In this document: one piece after another, positions 6,501 through 10,819 of the stretch | Layout: each line of letters begins with the position of its first letter | Position numbering within the stretch: position 1 is the stretch's first letter | NCBI GenBank assembly: GCA_903922535.1 | Contig: CAIXUF010000091.1 | Span: 1-10,819 of the forward strand | Direction of reading: 5' to 3' | Source of the DNA: Candidatus Hydrogenedentota bacterium | GTDB lineage: Bacteria > Hydrogenedentota > Hydrogenedentia > Hydrogenedentiales > CAITNO01 | Length of the DNA stretch: 10,819 bases | Notes under the pieces: generated by a model | Seen by the model: only the letters and a program-made list of their open reading frames with translations | Databases searched by the model: none | Told to the model about the DNA's origin: nothing | Made by a program: the position numbers and the translations under genes

Positions 6501-8255
6501 TCCGTCCCGATGGTCAATATCATCGATACCACCGGCAAGAATGCCGTGGGGACAGCCGCCTTGGCAGCAACACAGACCATGCCCATGCTGTCAAAGGCTA
6601 TCCAGGAACTTTTCGAGTTGGACTACGGCCGGATGAACGCGACGCTGGGAACCGAACTGCCCCTCACCAGTTTCCTGACCCAGACGACGATCCCGCTCGG
6701 ATACATTGATCCGCCCACCGAGATCCTGCAGGATGGCCAGGTGCAAATCTGGAAGATCACGCACAACGGCGTGGACACCCATGCCGTGCACTTCCACCTG
6801 ATGGACGTGCAGGTGGTCAACCGGGTCGGCTGGGACGGCATGGTCAAGCCGCCTGAGCCAAACGAAGTCGGCTGGAAGGACACGGTCCGCATGAACCCGC
6901 TGGAGGACATCATCGTGGCGATGCGGCCCACGATGCCCATAGTGCCCTTCGGCGTGCCCGACAGCGTGCGTCCCTACGACGTCACCATGCCGGAGGGTTC
7001 CACGGGGCAGTTTGCCAACATCGATCCTTTCACGAACAACCCGGTGACCGTGTACAACACGACGACCGACTATGGTTGGGAGTACATGTGGCATTGTCAC
7101 CTGCTTGGGCACGAAGAAAACGACATGATGCGGCCCATCATCTTCCAGGTGCCGCCGCCCCCGCCGAACGCGGTGATCGCGGCCCTGGTGGGCAACACGC
7201 AGGCTACCGTGAGCTTTGGCACGATTGGCACCGGCGGAACTCCAATCACCAGCTTTACGGTGACATCATCCCCCGGCAACATCACGGTCACCGGAACCTC
7301 CAGCCCGATTACCGTGACCGGGCTCACGCCAGGCACCACATACACCTTCACGGTCACGGCAACGACCGCCATCGGCACCAGCCAGCCTTCCGCGACGTCG
7401 AACGCCGTGAATCCGTACGCCCCCATGGTCGGCACCATCGTCATCAACAACAACGCGGCCACAACGAACAACCCCCAATCGACCCTGGCGATGACCTGGT
7501 CGGGCGGAGCGGGGACCGGGGTGACCCTGATGCGCTTCAGCGACAACGGCTCAACGTGGACCGCATGGCAGACGGTGGCGGCGACCGCCGCCCACACGCT
7601 GCCGGCGCCTGACGGCACCAAAACGGTGCGGGTGCAGTTCCGCGACGCGCTCGGCAACGTTTCCGCCGTTTTCAGCGACTACATTGTGCTGGACACCACG
7701 GCGCCGACGGGAACGATCCTCATCAACAACAACGCGGCAACCACGAAGACACTGGCGGTTACCCTGAACCTGACCTACACGGACGGCACCGGATCGGGCG
7801 TCACGAACATGCGGTTCAGCGACAACGGATCAACCTGGACCGCATGGCAGGCGGCGGCGGCAACCGCAACCCACACACTGTCGGCGCCTGACGGCACCAA
7901 GACGGTGCGGGCGCAGTTCCGGGACGCGATCGGCAACGTTTCCGCCACCTTCAACGACAGCATCCTGCTGGACACCACGCCGCCCACGGGTACGATCCTT
8001 ATCAACAACAATGCGGCCACCACGACGACCCTGGCGGTCACCCTGAACTTGACGTATACGGACGGTGCCGGATCGGGTGTCACCAGCATGCGCTTCAGTG
8101 ACAACGGCTCCACATGGACGGCATGGGAGGCGGCCAAGACCAGCCGTGCCTACACCCTGCCCGCGGGCAACGGCAATCACACGGTGCGGGTGCAGTACTT
8201 GGACGCTGCGGGCAACTCCTCCATAGCGTACAACGATTTCATCAACAAGATATAG
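3588..8255 (+). CDS. Secreted multicopper oxidase (CotA/laccase-like) with inserted G-Y repeats, FN3 and Ig-like repeats
   Basis: 1555 residues from the chosen ATG; ordinary CotA-type laccases are about 500. The signal peptide MERSRRLMVAVLAGLILCWG runs to about residue 28. All copper ligands are present: HLHGGH (H267, H269), HDH (H349, H351), HAVHFH (H1065, H1068, H1070) and HCHLLGHEENDM (H1169, C1170, H1171, H1175, M1180). Spacing matches CotA, including the axial Met. TRLNVYAGELAGYRI and DMMRP are also CotA-like. So an active three-domain oxidase is expected, oxidising phenols or metal ions (Fe, Mn, Cu) with O2 outside the cytoplasm; the substrate cannot be read. Two repeat blocks interrupt the fold (residues 542-693 and 919-994). 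The tail is a fibronectin-III-like domain (1189-1281) and three Ig-like repeats (1282-1555), with no anchor or sorting motif. It stands alone: no transporter or electron-transfer partner is adjacent. Function class firm, role (Mn/Fe oxidation, lignin-like phenols, or surface) open. Confidence 0.93.
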   Translation: MERSRRLMVAVLAGLILCWGVAQVGAQAPQSTDPAAGSQEYISAVHGQMRSMTAADRTAAALRAATAQAAAEAQNGPAEKSLAPKPQSMGAAVPGGTPNYFGPEGNWAFSPAPTINPANGVVTGGLRKFVDGLPGLGAANANARGQFLPVANPDTITFPGSDYYEIALVEFTEQMHADLPPTKVRGYVQLNKGTDGTGHNTITPAAVHYLGPIITAQKDRAVRVKFSNQLPSGAGGNLFLPVDTTVMGSGMGPDGMNMYTQNRALLHLHGGHTPWISDGTPQQWIVPANETSTIYKKGVGQVNVPDMWFSPTTHQPVAAGTAGATNDPGPGSGTYYWTNQQSARLMFFHDHSYGITRLNVYAGELAGYRITDAAEQALIDSGAIPATQIPLFIQDKTFVDAATIVRDDPTWNWGTTAPTPHTGDLWFPHVYMPNQNPADMFGANGVGRWDYGPWFWPPVTTAAGLIHDQVQIGTDAQGNPIYAPGTPNPSLAPESFMDTPLINGCAYPTLTVQPKAYRFRILDICNERYLNLQFYYAEPLSVGITAGGSGYSATPTVTFAGGGATTQATGTVQVSGTVTAVTMTNTGAGYVTAPTVTFSGGGTLTQAVGVAVLTGGAVTGITIVSPGSGYLSTPTIAFSGGTPTIPAAATAVITGVVTGITVTNPGAGYTSAPSVAIHDATGTGAFAIASINTEVKMVPATAENVPALPAGWPVDDRPGGVPDPATAGPDIIQIGTESGFLPEPVVIPSTPVGFEYNRRNIVVLNVSNHALFMGPAERVDIVVDFSSVPPGASRIMYNDAPAPVPACVARTDYYTGDPDQSMAGDPANGGGTGGAPTTLPGYGPNTRTIMQIKVAGSPAAPYSVAALQTALAAAYPTAQNPPIVPQTTYPGPFAAANDTYARIQDTSLTFTPLTVARSLAGIAVTAGGTGYSATPTVSIAGGGGQGATATATVSGGVITAFKLTSPGFGYSSVPMVNIIDTTGKNAVGTAALAATQTMPMLSKAIQELFELDYGRMNATLGTELPLTSFLTQTTIPLGYIDPPTEILQDGQVQIWKITHNGVDTHAVHFHLMDVQVVNRVGWDGMVKPPEPNEVGWKDTVRMNPLEDIIVAMRPTMPIVPFGVPDSVRPYDVTMPEGSTGQFANIDPFTNNPVTVYNTTTDYGWEYMWHCHLLGHEENDMMRPIIFQVPPPPPNAVIAALVGNTQATVSFGTIGTGGTPITSFTVTSSPGNITVTGTSSPITVTGLTPGTTYTFTVTATTAIGTSQPSATSNAVNPYAPMVGTIVINNNAATTNNPQSTLAMTWSGGAGTGVTLMRFSDNGSTWTAWQTVAATAAHTLPAPDGTKTVRVQFRDALGNVSAVFSDYIVLDTTAPTGTILINNNAATTKTLAVTLNLTYTDGTGSGVTNMRFSDNGSTWTAWQAAAATATHTLSAPDGTKTVRAQFRDAIGNVSATFNDSILLDTTPPTGTILINNNAATTTTLAVTLNLTYTDGAGSGVTSMRFSDNGSTWTAWEAAKTSRAYTLPAGNGNHTVRVQYLDAAGNSSIAYNDFINKI
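5211..5666 (+). repeat. Four G-x-GY repeats inserted in cupredoxin domain 2 of the oxidase
   Basis: Four protein repeats of about 36-40 residues, each with G-[SA]-GY-xx-xP-[ST]-[VI] followed by a glycine-rich turn and a short TAV/GIT strand (GGSGYSATPTV, GAGYVTAPTV, GSGYLSTPTI, GAGYTSAPSV). They begin immediately after YRFRILDICNERYLNLQF, a strand of the second cupredoxin domain, and the domain resumes after them with DIIQIGTESGFLP and LFMGPAERVDIVVDF. Such repeats are common in bacterial surface proteins but are here spliced into an enzyme fold. Confidence 0.8.
6342..6569 (+). repeat. Two further G-x-GY repeats between cupredoxin domains 2 and 3
   Basis: Two more copies of the same repeat (GGTGYSATPTVSIAGGGG and GFGYSSVPMV), placed in the linker before LDYGRMNATLGTEL, where the third cupredoxin domain begins. 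The first copy is closest to unit 1 of the other block (both read GYSATPTV), suggesting duplication within the gene. Confidence 0.75.
7152..7430 (+). other. Fibronectin type III-like domain of the oxidase
   Basis: After a PPPPPN hinge the protein reads ATVSF...GGTPITSFTVTSSPG...ITVTGLTPGTTYTFTVTATTAIGTSQPS, the classic fibronectin-III strand pattern with the L-x-PGTxYTFxVxA signature. It is an extracellular spacer or carbohydrate-contact module in many secreted bacterial enzymes. Pro-rich linker and placement after the last copper ligands mark it as an accessory domain. Confidence 0.85.
7431..8252 (+). repeat. Three tandem 93-residue Ig-like repeats at the oxidase C-terminus
   Basis: Units start at 7431, 7710 and 7989, an exact 279-nt period; the last is 88 residues and ends the protein. 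Each reads GTI(V/L)INNNAATT, then a GSGVTxMRFSDNGSTWTAW core, then TLPAPDGTKTVRxQFRDAxGNVS and LDTTAPT. This is the bacterial Ig-like repeat found in many secreted and cell-surface proteins. The DNA of the units is close enough (for example the MRFSDNGSTWTAW block) for copy number to change by recombination. Confidence 0.85.
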
Positions 8256-8328
8256 AGCAGGGAGCATTCTGCGCGCCAACCGGGCACGGTTCCCGGGAAG
8301 CGCGGCATGAAAGACAGGCAACAACGCC

Positions 8329-8363
8329 GCCGCCGCGGTCATCAACACGATGGCCGCGGCGGC
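8329..8363 (+). terminator. Strong hairpin after the oxidase gene
   Basis: Stem GCCGCCGCGG / CCGCGGCGGC continued inward by a T-G wobble and CATC / GATG, giving 15 consecutive pairs around a 5-nt loop, then CTTGTCG. It lies 74 nt after the stop. The T tract is short, so termination is likely but not textbook. A perfect palindrome TTCCCGGGAA sits just before it at 8290-8299. Confidence 0.6.
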
Positions 8364-8587
8364 TTGTCGCGGCCTGGAAGCAGCGGAGCGTTTCCCAGAA
8401 TAGGTGCGAATAATGCCTTACCGCCGACACAGAACAACGGCCGATTGAAAGCTGTAGACGGGGATTTGGGGCAACACAGGCGTTCCGACACGTGTGGAAT
8501 GGGGGATAGAGCGGCGCGGGGAAACTGGGAACCCAGGGGAATCAGGGGGCAAAACACCGGGAACGACCGTCTCCGGTTTCAACGTTG
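8364..8587. other. Intergenic stretch, no gene seen
   Basis: No credible coding frame. The only structure I see is a near-palindrome at 8483-8499, TTCC-g-ACACGTGT-GGAA, one bulged base short of perfect symmetry, about 100 nt upstream of the next promoter; it has the form of a dimeric repressor or activator site but no assignable regulator. Confidence 0.4.
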
Positions 8588-8616
8588 TTTACCTGCGTGG
8601 AATGTTCTGTTATAAT
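8588..8616 (+). promoter_or_regulatory. Sigma70-type promoter of the zinc-ribbon gene
   Basis: TTTACC (8588-8593), 17-bp spacer, perfect TATAAT (8611-8616) preceded by TG in the extended -10 position. Transcription would start near 8623, giving a leader of about 60 nt. That leader holds the palindrome TTGGC-GTGT-GCCAA (8638-8651), a possible small hairpin or operator. Confidence 0.7.
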
Positions 8617-8684
8617 CCCGCGGTTTTCACAGACAGCTTGGCGTGTGCCAAATATAATGTAATCTATCAAGGAAAGGGATAACC

Positions 8685-9140
8685 GTGGCCATCAAGTACT
8701 TTTGTCCGAAGTGCCACAAGCGGTTCGTCGAATGGGGAGCGCAGAAGAACGGCTTCAAGTGCCCCAATCCGGACTGCGAGAAAGAAGAACTGAAGCTCAT
8801 GGATTCGGCCGTGCTCATTGAGGCGGTCGAAAAACTCAAGCTCAAGCGGGTCAAGCGCAAGAAGACCCCGCCCGTGCCGATCGGCGAGGATTTCGACGTG
8901 GATGAGGGCATGGTTGTCATGCCCCTGGAGGACGAGGACTTCGAGGACGTCGAATCGGAAGAGGAAGAGGCCGAGATTGAGGAGGTCGAGGAGGTCGAGG
9001 AAGTCATCGACGGCGTGGACGAATTTGCCGTTGTTGAGGATATCGTGGGCGTTGAGGATGTGGACGTCGACGACGCCATCAGCGAGGACATTGAGGAATT
9101 TGACGGTGACGAAATGCCCTTGGAAGAGGAGATCCTCTAG
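8685..9140 (+). CDS. Zinc-ribbon protein with strongly acidic tail, function unknown
   Basis: 151 residues. GTG start with GGAAAGGG at 8671-8678, 6 nt upstream; no other start is as well placed. Residues 1-31 form a zinc ribbon: C7-x2-C10 (FCPKC) and C26-x4-C31 (KCPNPDC). A short helical segment follows (about 40-60), ending in a basic patch KRVKRKK, then from about residue 68 a tail made largely of Asp, Glu and Val, with tandem E-V-E repeats encoded by a repeated 9-mer (8982-8999). There is no signal peptide, so it is cytoplasmic. A zinc ribbon plus acidic tail recalls the TIGR02300/FYDLN-type proteins of proteobacteria in architecture only. Such tails often mimic nucleic acid or bind basic proteins; that is inference. 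It has its own promoter and converges on the STN-like gene. No function is assigned. Confidence 0.8.
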   Translation: MAIKYFCPKCHKRFVEWGAQKNGFKCPNPDCEKEELKLMDSAVLIEAVEKLKLKRVKRKKTPPVPIGEDFDVDEGMVVMPLEDEDFEDVESEEEEAEIEEVEEVEEVIDGVDEFAVVEDIVGVEDVDVDDAISEDIEEFDGDEMPLEEEIL

Positions 9141-9173
9141 CCTCCTGAAACCTGCGAAAGACTCCGAAAGCAA

Positions 9174-9218
9174 AGCGCCGCACGGCGTCCCAAATCGTTG
9201 GGGATTCCGTGCGGCGTT
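9174..9218. terminator. Bidirectional hairpin between convergent genes
   Basis: Perfect 10-bp stem CGCCGCACGG (9176-9185) / CCGTGCGGCG (9207-9216), with an inner TCCC / GGGA stem. It is followed by TTGTGTTTG on the plus strand and, read the other way, by CTTTGCTTTC. It lies 34 nt after the zinc-ribbon gene and can also serve the minus-strand gene ending at 9341, whose 3' side has a further small hairpin at 9319-9336 (GCAGCG / CGCTGC). Confidence 0.65.
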
Positions 9219-9340
9219 GTGTTTGAGAACTCAGGCATGTGGGGGAGGAGAGGCGTCCTCGCCTGTTGACCCGGGACGGTCGCCGAGGGCGGCTGTCGCA
9301 CATTCTCACGGTTCCATGGCAGCGGTGCCTCGCTGCGACC

Positions 9341-10147
9341 TTACTTGGTTCCCTTCGGGGCAAGTCCGGGCGGCACCGGACCCGCCGCCTTGATGTTTTC
9401 CGCCTCGGTGGACGTGACCAGGATCTTGTCAAACTGCAAGGAGAACTTCAGCGCGGGGACGGCCTTCCTGAATTCCTCACGCAGCAGCGTTGACAGTGTG
9501 GCGGCCGCCGGAACGGAAAGCGTCAGCTTGCGCTGCGCCTCTGGGACTTTCAGCGCCTCCGGATCCACGGTCAGCGCGACCTGCGCGCGGTCTGCAAGGT
9601 CCTTGACGACCGTGAGCGCGTCCTGGTCCTTGAAATCAAGCGGGGTGCCCGGCACGGGCGCCGTCAGTTTCTTGTTGAATTCGGCGGAGACTTCCTCGGC
9701 CACCATCACGTCACTGCCGCCCGCCTTTTCGGTTCCCGGCACCGCCGTGACCACGTTGGCCGGATTCTCGGACTCTATGCTGGTCACCAGTTTGCGCGGG
9801 ATTTTCATGGCCGACTGCCCCGGCGCATACTCAAGCTCGACCATGCTGGGGGTGACCCGAAGCACTTTCACGCCGCGCAGCTTCTTTCCGCTCTTGAGGA
9901 GCACGGTGTCACCCTCGATCTTGAAAGTGGAGGACGTGTCCTTGCCGGACTCCTTCACCTCACCCTTGTCCTCCCCAGCCGCAGGCGCCTTTTCCTTGGA
10001 CGCGCCTCCCTTGATCACATGCGCCTTGACGGGCGCACCCTTGTCCGAAGCGGCGGTGCCGTCCGTTGTGCCCGAACTCTGGGCGAAACCCGCGCCGCAC
10101 AGCATGGACGCGGCCACCGCGCAGACAAGACAATGCTTTACGATCAT
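9341..10147 (-). CDS. Exported protein with C-terminal STN-like domain
   Basis: 268 residues from the ATG at 10147, with AGGGAG (10155-10160) 7 nt upstream; a TTG one codon earlier is too close to that site. Signal peptide MIVKHCLVCAVAASMLCGAG, cleavage likely after GFA; no proper lipobox. A low-complexity Lys/Glu/Gly/Ala linker follows (about 25-72), then a small beta-rich segment (about 74-125: DTVLLKSGKKLRGVKVLRV, VELEY, MKIPRKLVTSIE) resembling the short exported domains that report a residue-list label. Residues about 169-246 (LDFKDQDALTVVKDLADRAQ ... ALTVDPEAL ... STLLREEF ... LKFSLQFDKILVTS) fit the STN fold of secretins and TonB receptors. No secretin barrel or plug follows, so it is not a pore. 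It may be a periplasmic adaptor or scaffold; that is inference. Own promoter at 10183-10211. Confidence 0.8.
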   Translation of the reverse strand: MIVKHCLVCAVAASMLCGAGFAQSSGTTDGTAASDKGAPVKAHVIKGGASKEKAPAAGEDKGEVKESGKDTSSTFKIEGDTVLLKSGKKLRGVKVLRVTPSMVELEYAPGQSAMKIPRKLVTSIESENPANVVTAVPGTEKAGGSDVMVAEEVSAEFNKKLTAPVPGTPLDFKDQDALTVVKDLADRAQVALTVDPEALKVPEAQRKLTLSVPAAATLSTLLREEFRKAVPALKFSLQFDKILVTSTEAENIKAAGPVPPGLAPKGTK

Positions 10148-10182
10148 CAATGTGCTCCCTCGCTGGTCGTTACTCTGCCAGC

Positions 10183-10211
10183 ATTTTAGAACCCGGCCCG
10201 GAGCATTTCAA
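10183..10211 (-). promoter_or_regulatory. Sigma70-type promoter of the STN-like gene
   Basis: On the minus strand TTGAAA (10206-10211), a 17-bp spacer, then TAAAAT (10183-10188). The predicted start near 10176 gives a leader of about 29 nt. Both boxes match the consensus at 5 of 6 positions and the spacing is ideal. Confidence 0.7.
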
Positions 10212-10431
10212 CTTTGTGCATGGCAAGGGCAGCGCGGGCTGCTTTAATGACCAGTCCGTGAAACGCCTCAGCGGCTGGATTCTTGGACCTTTCAGGCTCG
10301 GCGCAGCGGGTGTTGCTGTGAAAAACATCTCCTTTTGGTTCTCTCCGTGGCAGTGGCGACAGGGGAGGCTCCTGCAACGGTCATGACGGAAGAAACTGTC
10401 CAATTCCCTCCCAGTGAGTGCTGTTGATAGT
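10212..10431. other. Spacer between the STN-like gene promoter and the AT-rich pair, nothing recognised
   Basis: GC-rich up to about 10400, then falling. Short minus-strand frames cross it but have no ribosome site and no family resemblance. No obvious terminator for the 10432 gene. Confidence 0.5.
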
Positions 10432-10665
10432 CTATTGACCCTGCCGGCAGGAATGCCTCTGGAGTGGCGGACACGTCAAAATCCATTCTTTGCCGTTCCA
10501 GAAAATTCTTCGAAAGAAATGAATTGGCCGATAGATTAAACCAGGGTTATTCCATCCTGTTTTATCATCTTGATCCCAATATTGATGAGCGCCACAAGAA
10601 CAAACCCCATAACCGCTATCGTTAAATACTTCGGTATGACCAACTAACCAGCATAATCTTTTCAT
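10432..10665 (-). CDS. Small Cys/His protein, 77 residues, function unknown
   Basis: ATG start at 10665 with AAGGAAG just upstream, and that site overlaps the stop codon of the preceding gene, which supports real translation. The N-terminus reads MKRLCWLVGHTE then GYGVCSCGAHQYWD: C5-x4-H10 and C22-x-C24-x2-H27, a likely small metal-binding knuckle. Its C-L-x-GH ... GY-x-C-x-C-G ... YWD layout recalls the short DUF1660-like proteins of phages and prophages, which normally have C-x2-C. The second half has aromatic-rich IYRPIHFFRRIFWNGKEW and no membrane segment or signal peptide. Base composition is far below that of the left-hand genes. It might be a phage- or element-derived accessory gene; the resemblance is by eye and function is unknown. 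Confidence 0.6.
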   Translation of the reverse strand: MKRLCWLVGHTEVFNDSGYGVCSCGAHQYWDQDDKTGWNNPGLIYRPIHFFRRIFWNGKEWILTCPPLQRHSCRQGQ

Positions 10666-10673
10666 ATCTTCCT

Positions 10674-10819
10674 TTATAGCCTAATTATCGTTTCGTTTTG
10701 TACTTCAATCTTGATTTCTTTTACTAAGGCTCTCAAAAGAAGTTCAATCTTTGTTTGCTCTTTTGGTACAATTATAACAGGGCCATCTGAATAATACTCA
10801 TCATACGATGGCGATATTA
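10674..10819 (-). CDS. 3' end of an unidentified AT-rich gene, cut by the window edge
   Basis: A minus-strand frame is open from the right edge to a TAA at 10674-10676, giving 47 residues: ...SYDEYYSDGPVIIVPKEQTK then IELLLRALVKEIKIEVQNETIIRL. The pattern looks like a genuine C-terminus (a beta strand, then an amphipathic helix and a closing strand) rather than random frame, but I do not recognise the family. Its stop is 8 nt before the start of the 77-residue gene, and the downstream ribosome site overlaps the stop, so the two are probably translated together. Confidence 0.55.
   Translation of the reverse strand, partial: ISPSYDEYYSDGPVIIVPKEQTKIELLLRALVKEIKIEVQNETIIRL

Noticed and set aside
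8307..8615. 102-residue plus-strand frame after the oxidase
   Set aside because: It spans the terminator hairpin and the next promoter and has a composition unlike a protein-coding gene.
8653..8658. Second TATAAT as an additional promoter
   Set aside because: The best -35-like hexamer, TTCACA at 8626-8631, is 21 bp away, and transcription would start near the ribosome site. The upstream box pair is far better.
8982..9008. Tandem GAGGTCGAG 9-mers as a regulatory or CRISPR-like repeat
   Set aside because: Only two exact copies, in frame, encoding the E-V-E repeats of the acidic tail.
9345..10247. 300-residue open frame on the plus strand opposite the STN-like gene
   Set aside because: Serine- and leucine-rich shadow of the minus-strand gene, which has a signal peptide, a ribosome site and a promoter.
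10186..10377. Short minus-strand frames between the STN-like gene and the AT-rich pair
   Set aside because: No ribosome site, no domain, and they overlap the promoter of the STN-like gene.

Overview
This window is GC-rich bacterial DNA (e.g. 41 of 60 bases are G/C at 9541-9600), apart from an AT-rich right end (20-22 of 60 bases G/C in the two stretches I counted after 10500). The gene mix suggests a free-living, polysaccharide-degrading bacterium of the planctomycete / verrucomicrobial / Hydrogenedentes kind. The indicators are a 3-keto-disaccharide hydrolase (DUF1080) next to a GH95-like exported glycosidase, a very large secreted multicopper oxidase decorated with adhesin-like repeats, and an exported STN-like protein. 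This placement is inference; no marker gene is present.

Layout. (1) 1-2884, + strand: the 3' end of a DUF1080-type hydrolase and, 18 nt later, a complete 828-residue exported six-hairpin glycosidase of GH95 type. They form a probable operon for periplasmic or surface sugar-chain breakdown. (2) 2885-3470: a gene-poor spacer with a post-operon hairpin and a cluster of short GC-rich palindromic repeats in both orientations. (3) 3471-8255: a probably structured 5' leader, then a multicopper oxidase of 1555 residues with all four copper-ligand motifs. Glycine/tyrosine-rich repeats are inserted inside and between its cupredoxin domains, and a fibronectin-type domain plus three 93-residue Ig-like repeats form the C-terminus. 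A strong hairpin follows. (4) 8588-9140: a good sigma70-type promoter and a small zinc-ribbon protein with a very acidic tail. (5) 9341-10211, - strand: an exported protein with a C-terminal STN-like domain behind its own promoter, converging on gene 4 across a GC-rich hairpin that may terminate both. (6) 10432-10819, - strand: two AT-rich genes in tandem (a partial one and a 77-residue Cys/His protein), overlapping at stop codon and ribosome binding site.

The glycosidase pair belongs to one job. The oxidase, the zinc-ribbon gene and the STN gene each appear to be separately transcribed, and nothing in sequence links them. The points most worth checking are the leader RNA of the oxidase, the placement of repeats inside its catalytic fold, the altered catalytic-base region of the GH95-like enzyme, and the AT-rich gene pair at the right edge. 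I see no tRNA, rRNA, CRISPR array, transposase or phage module.
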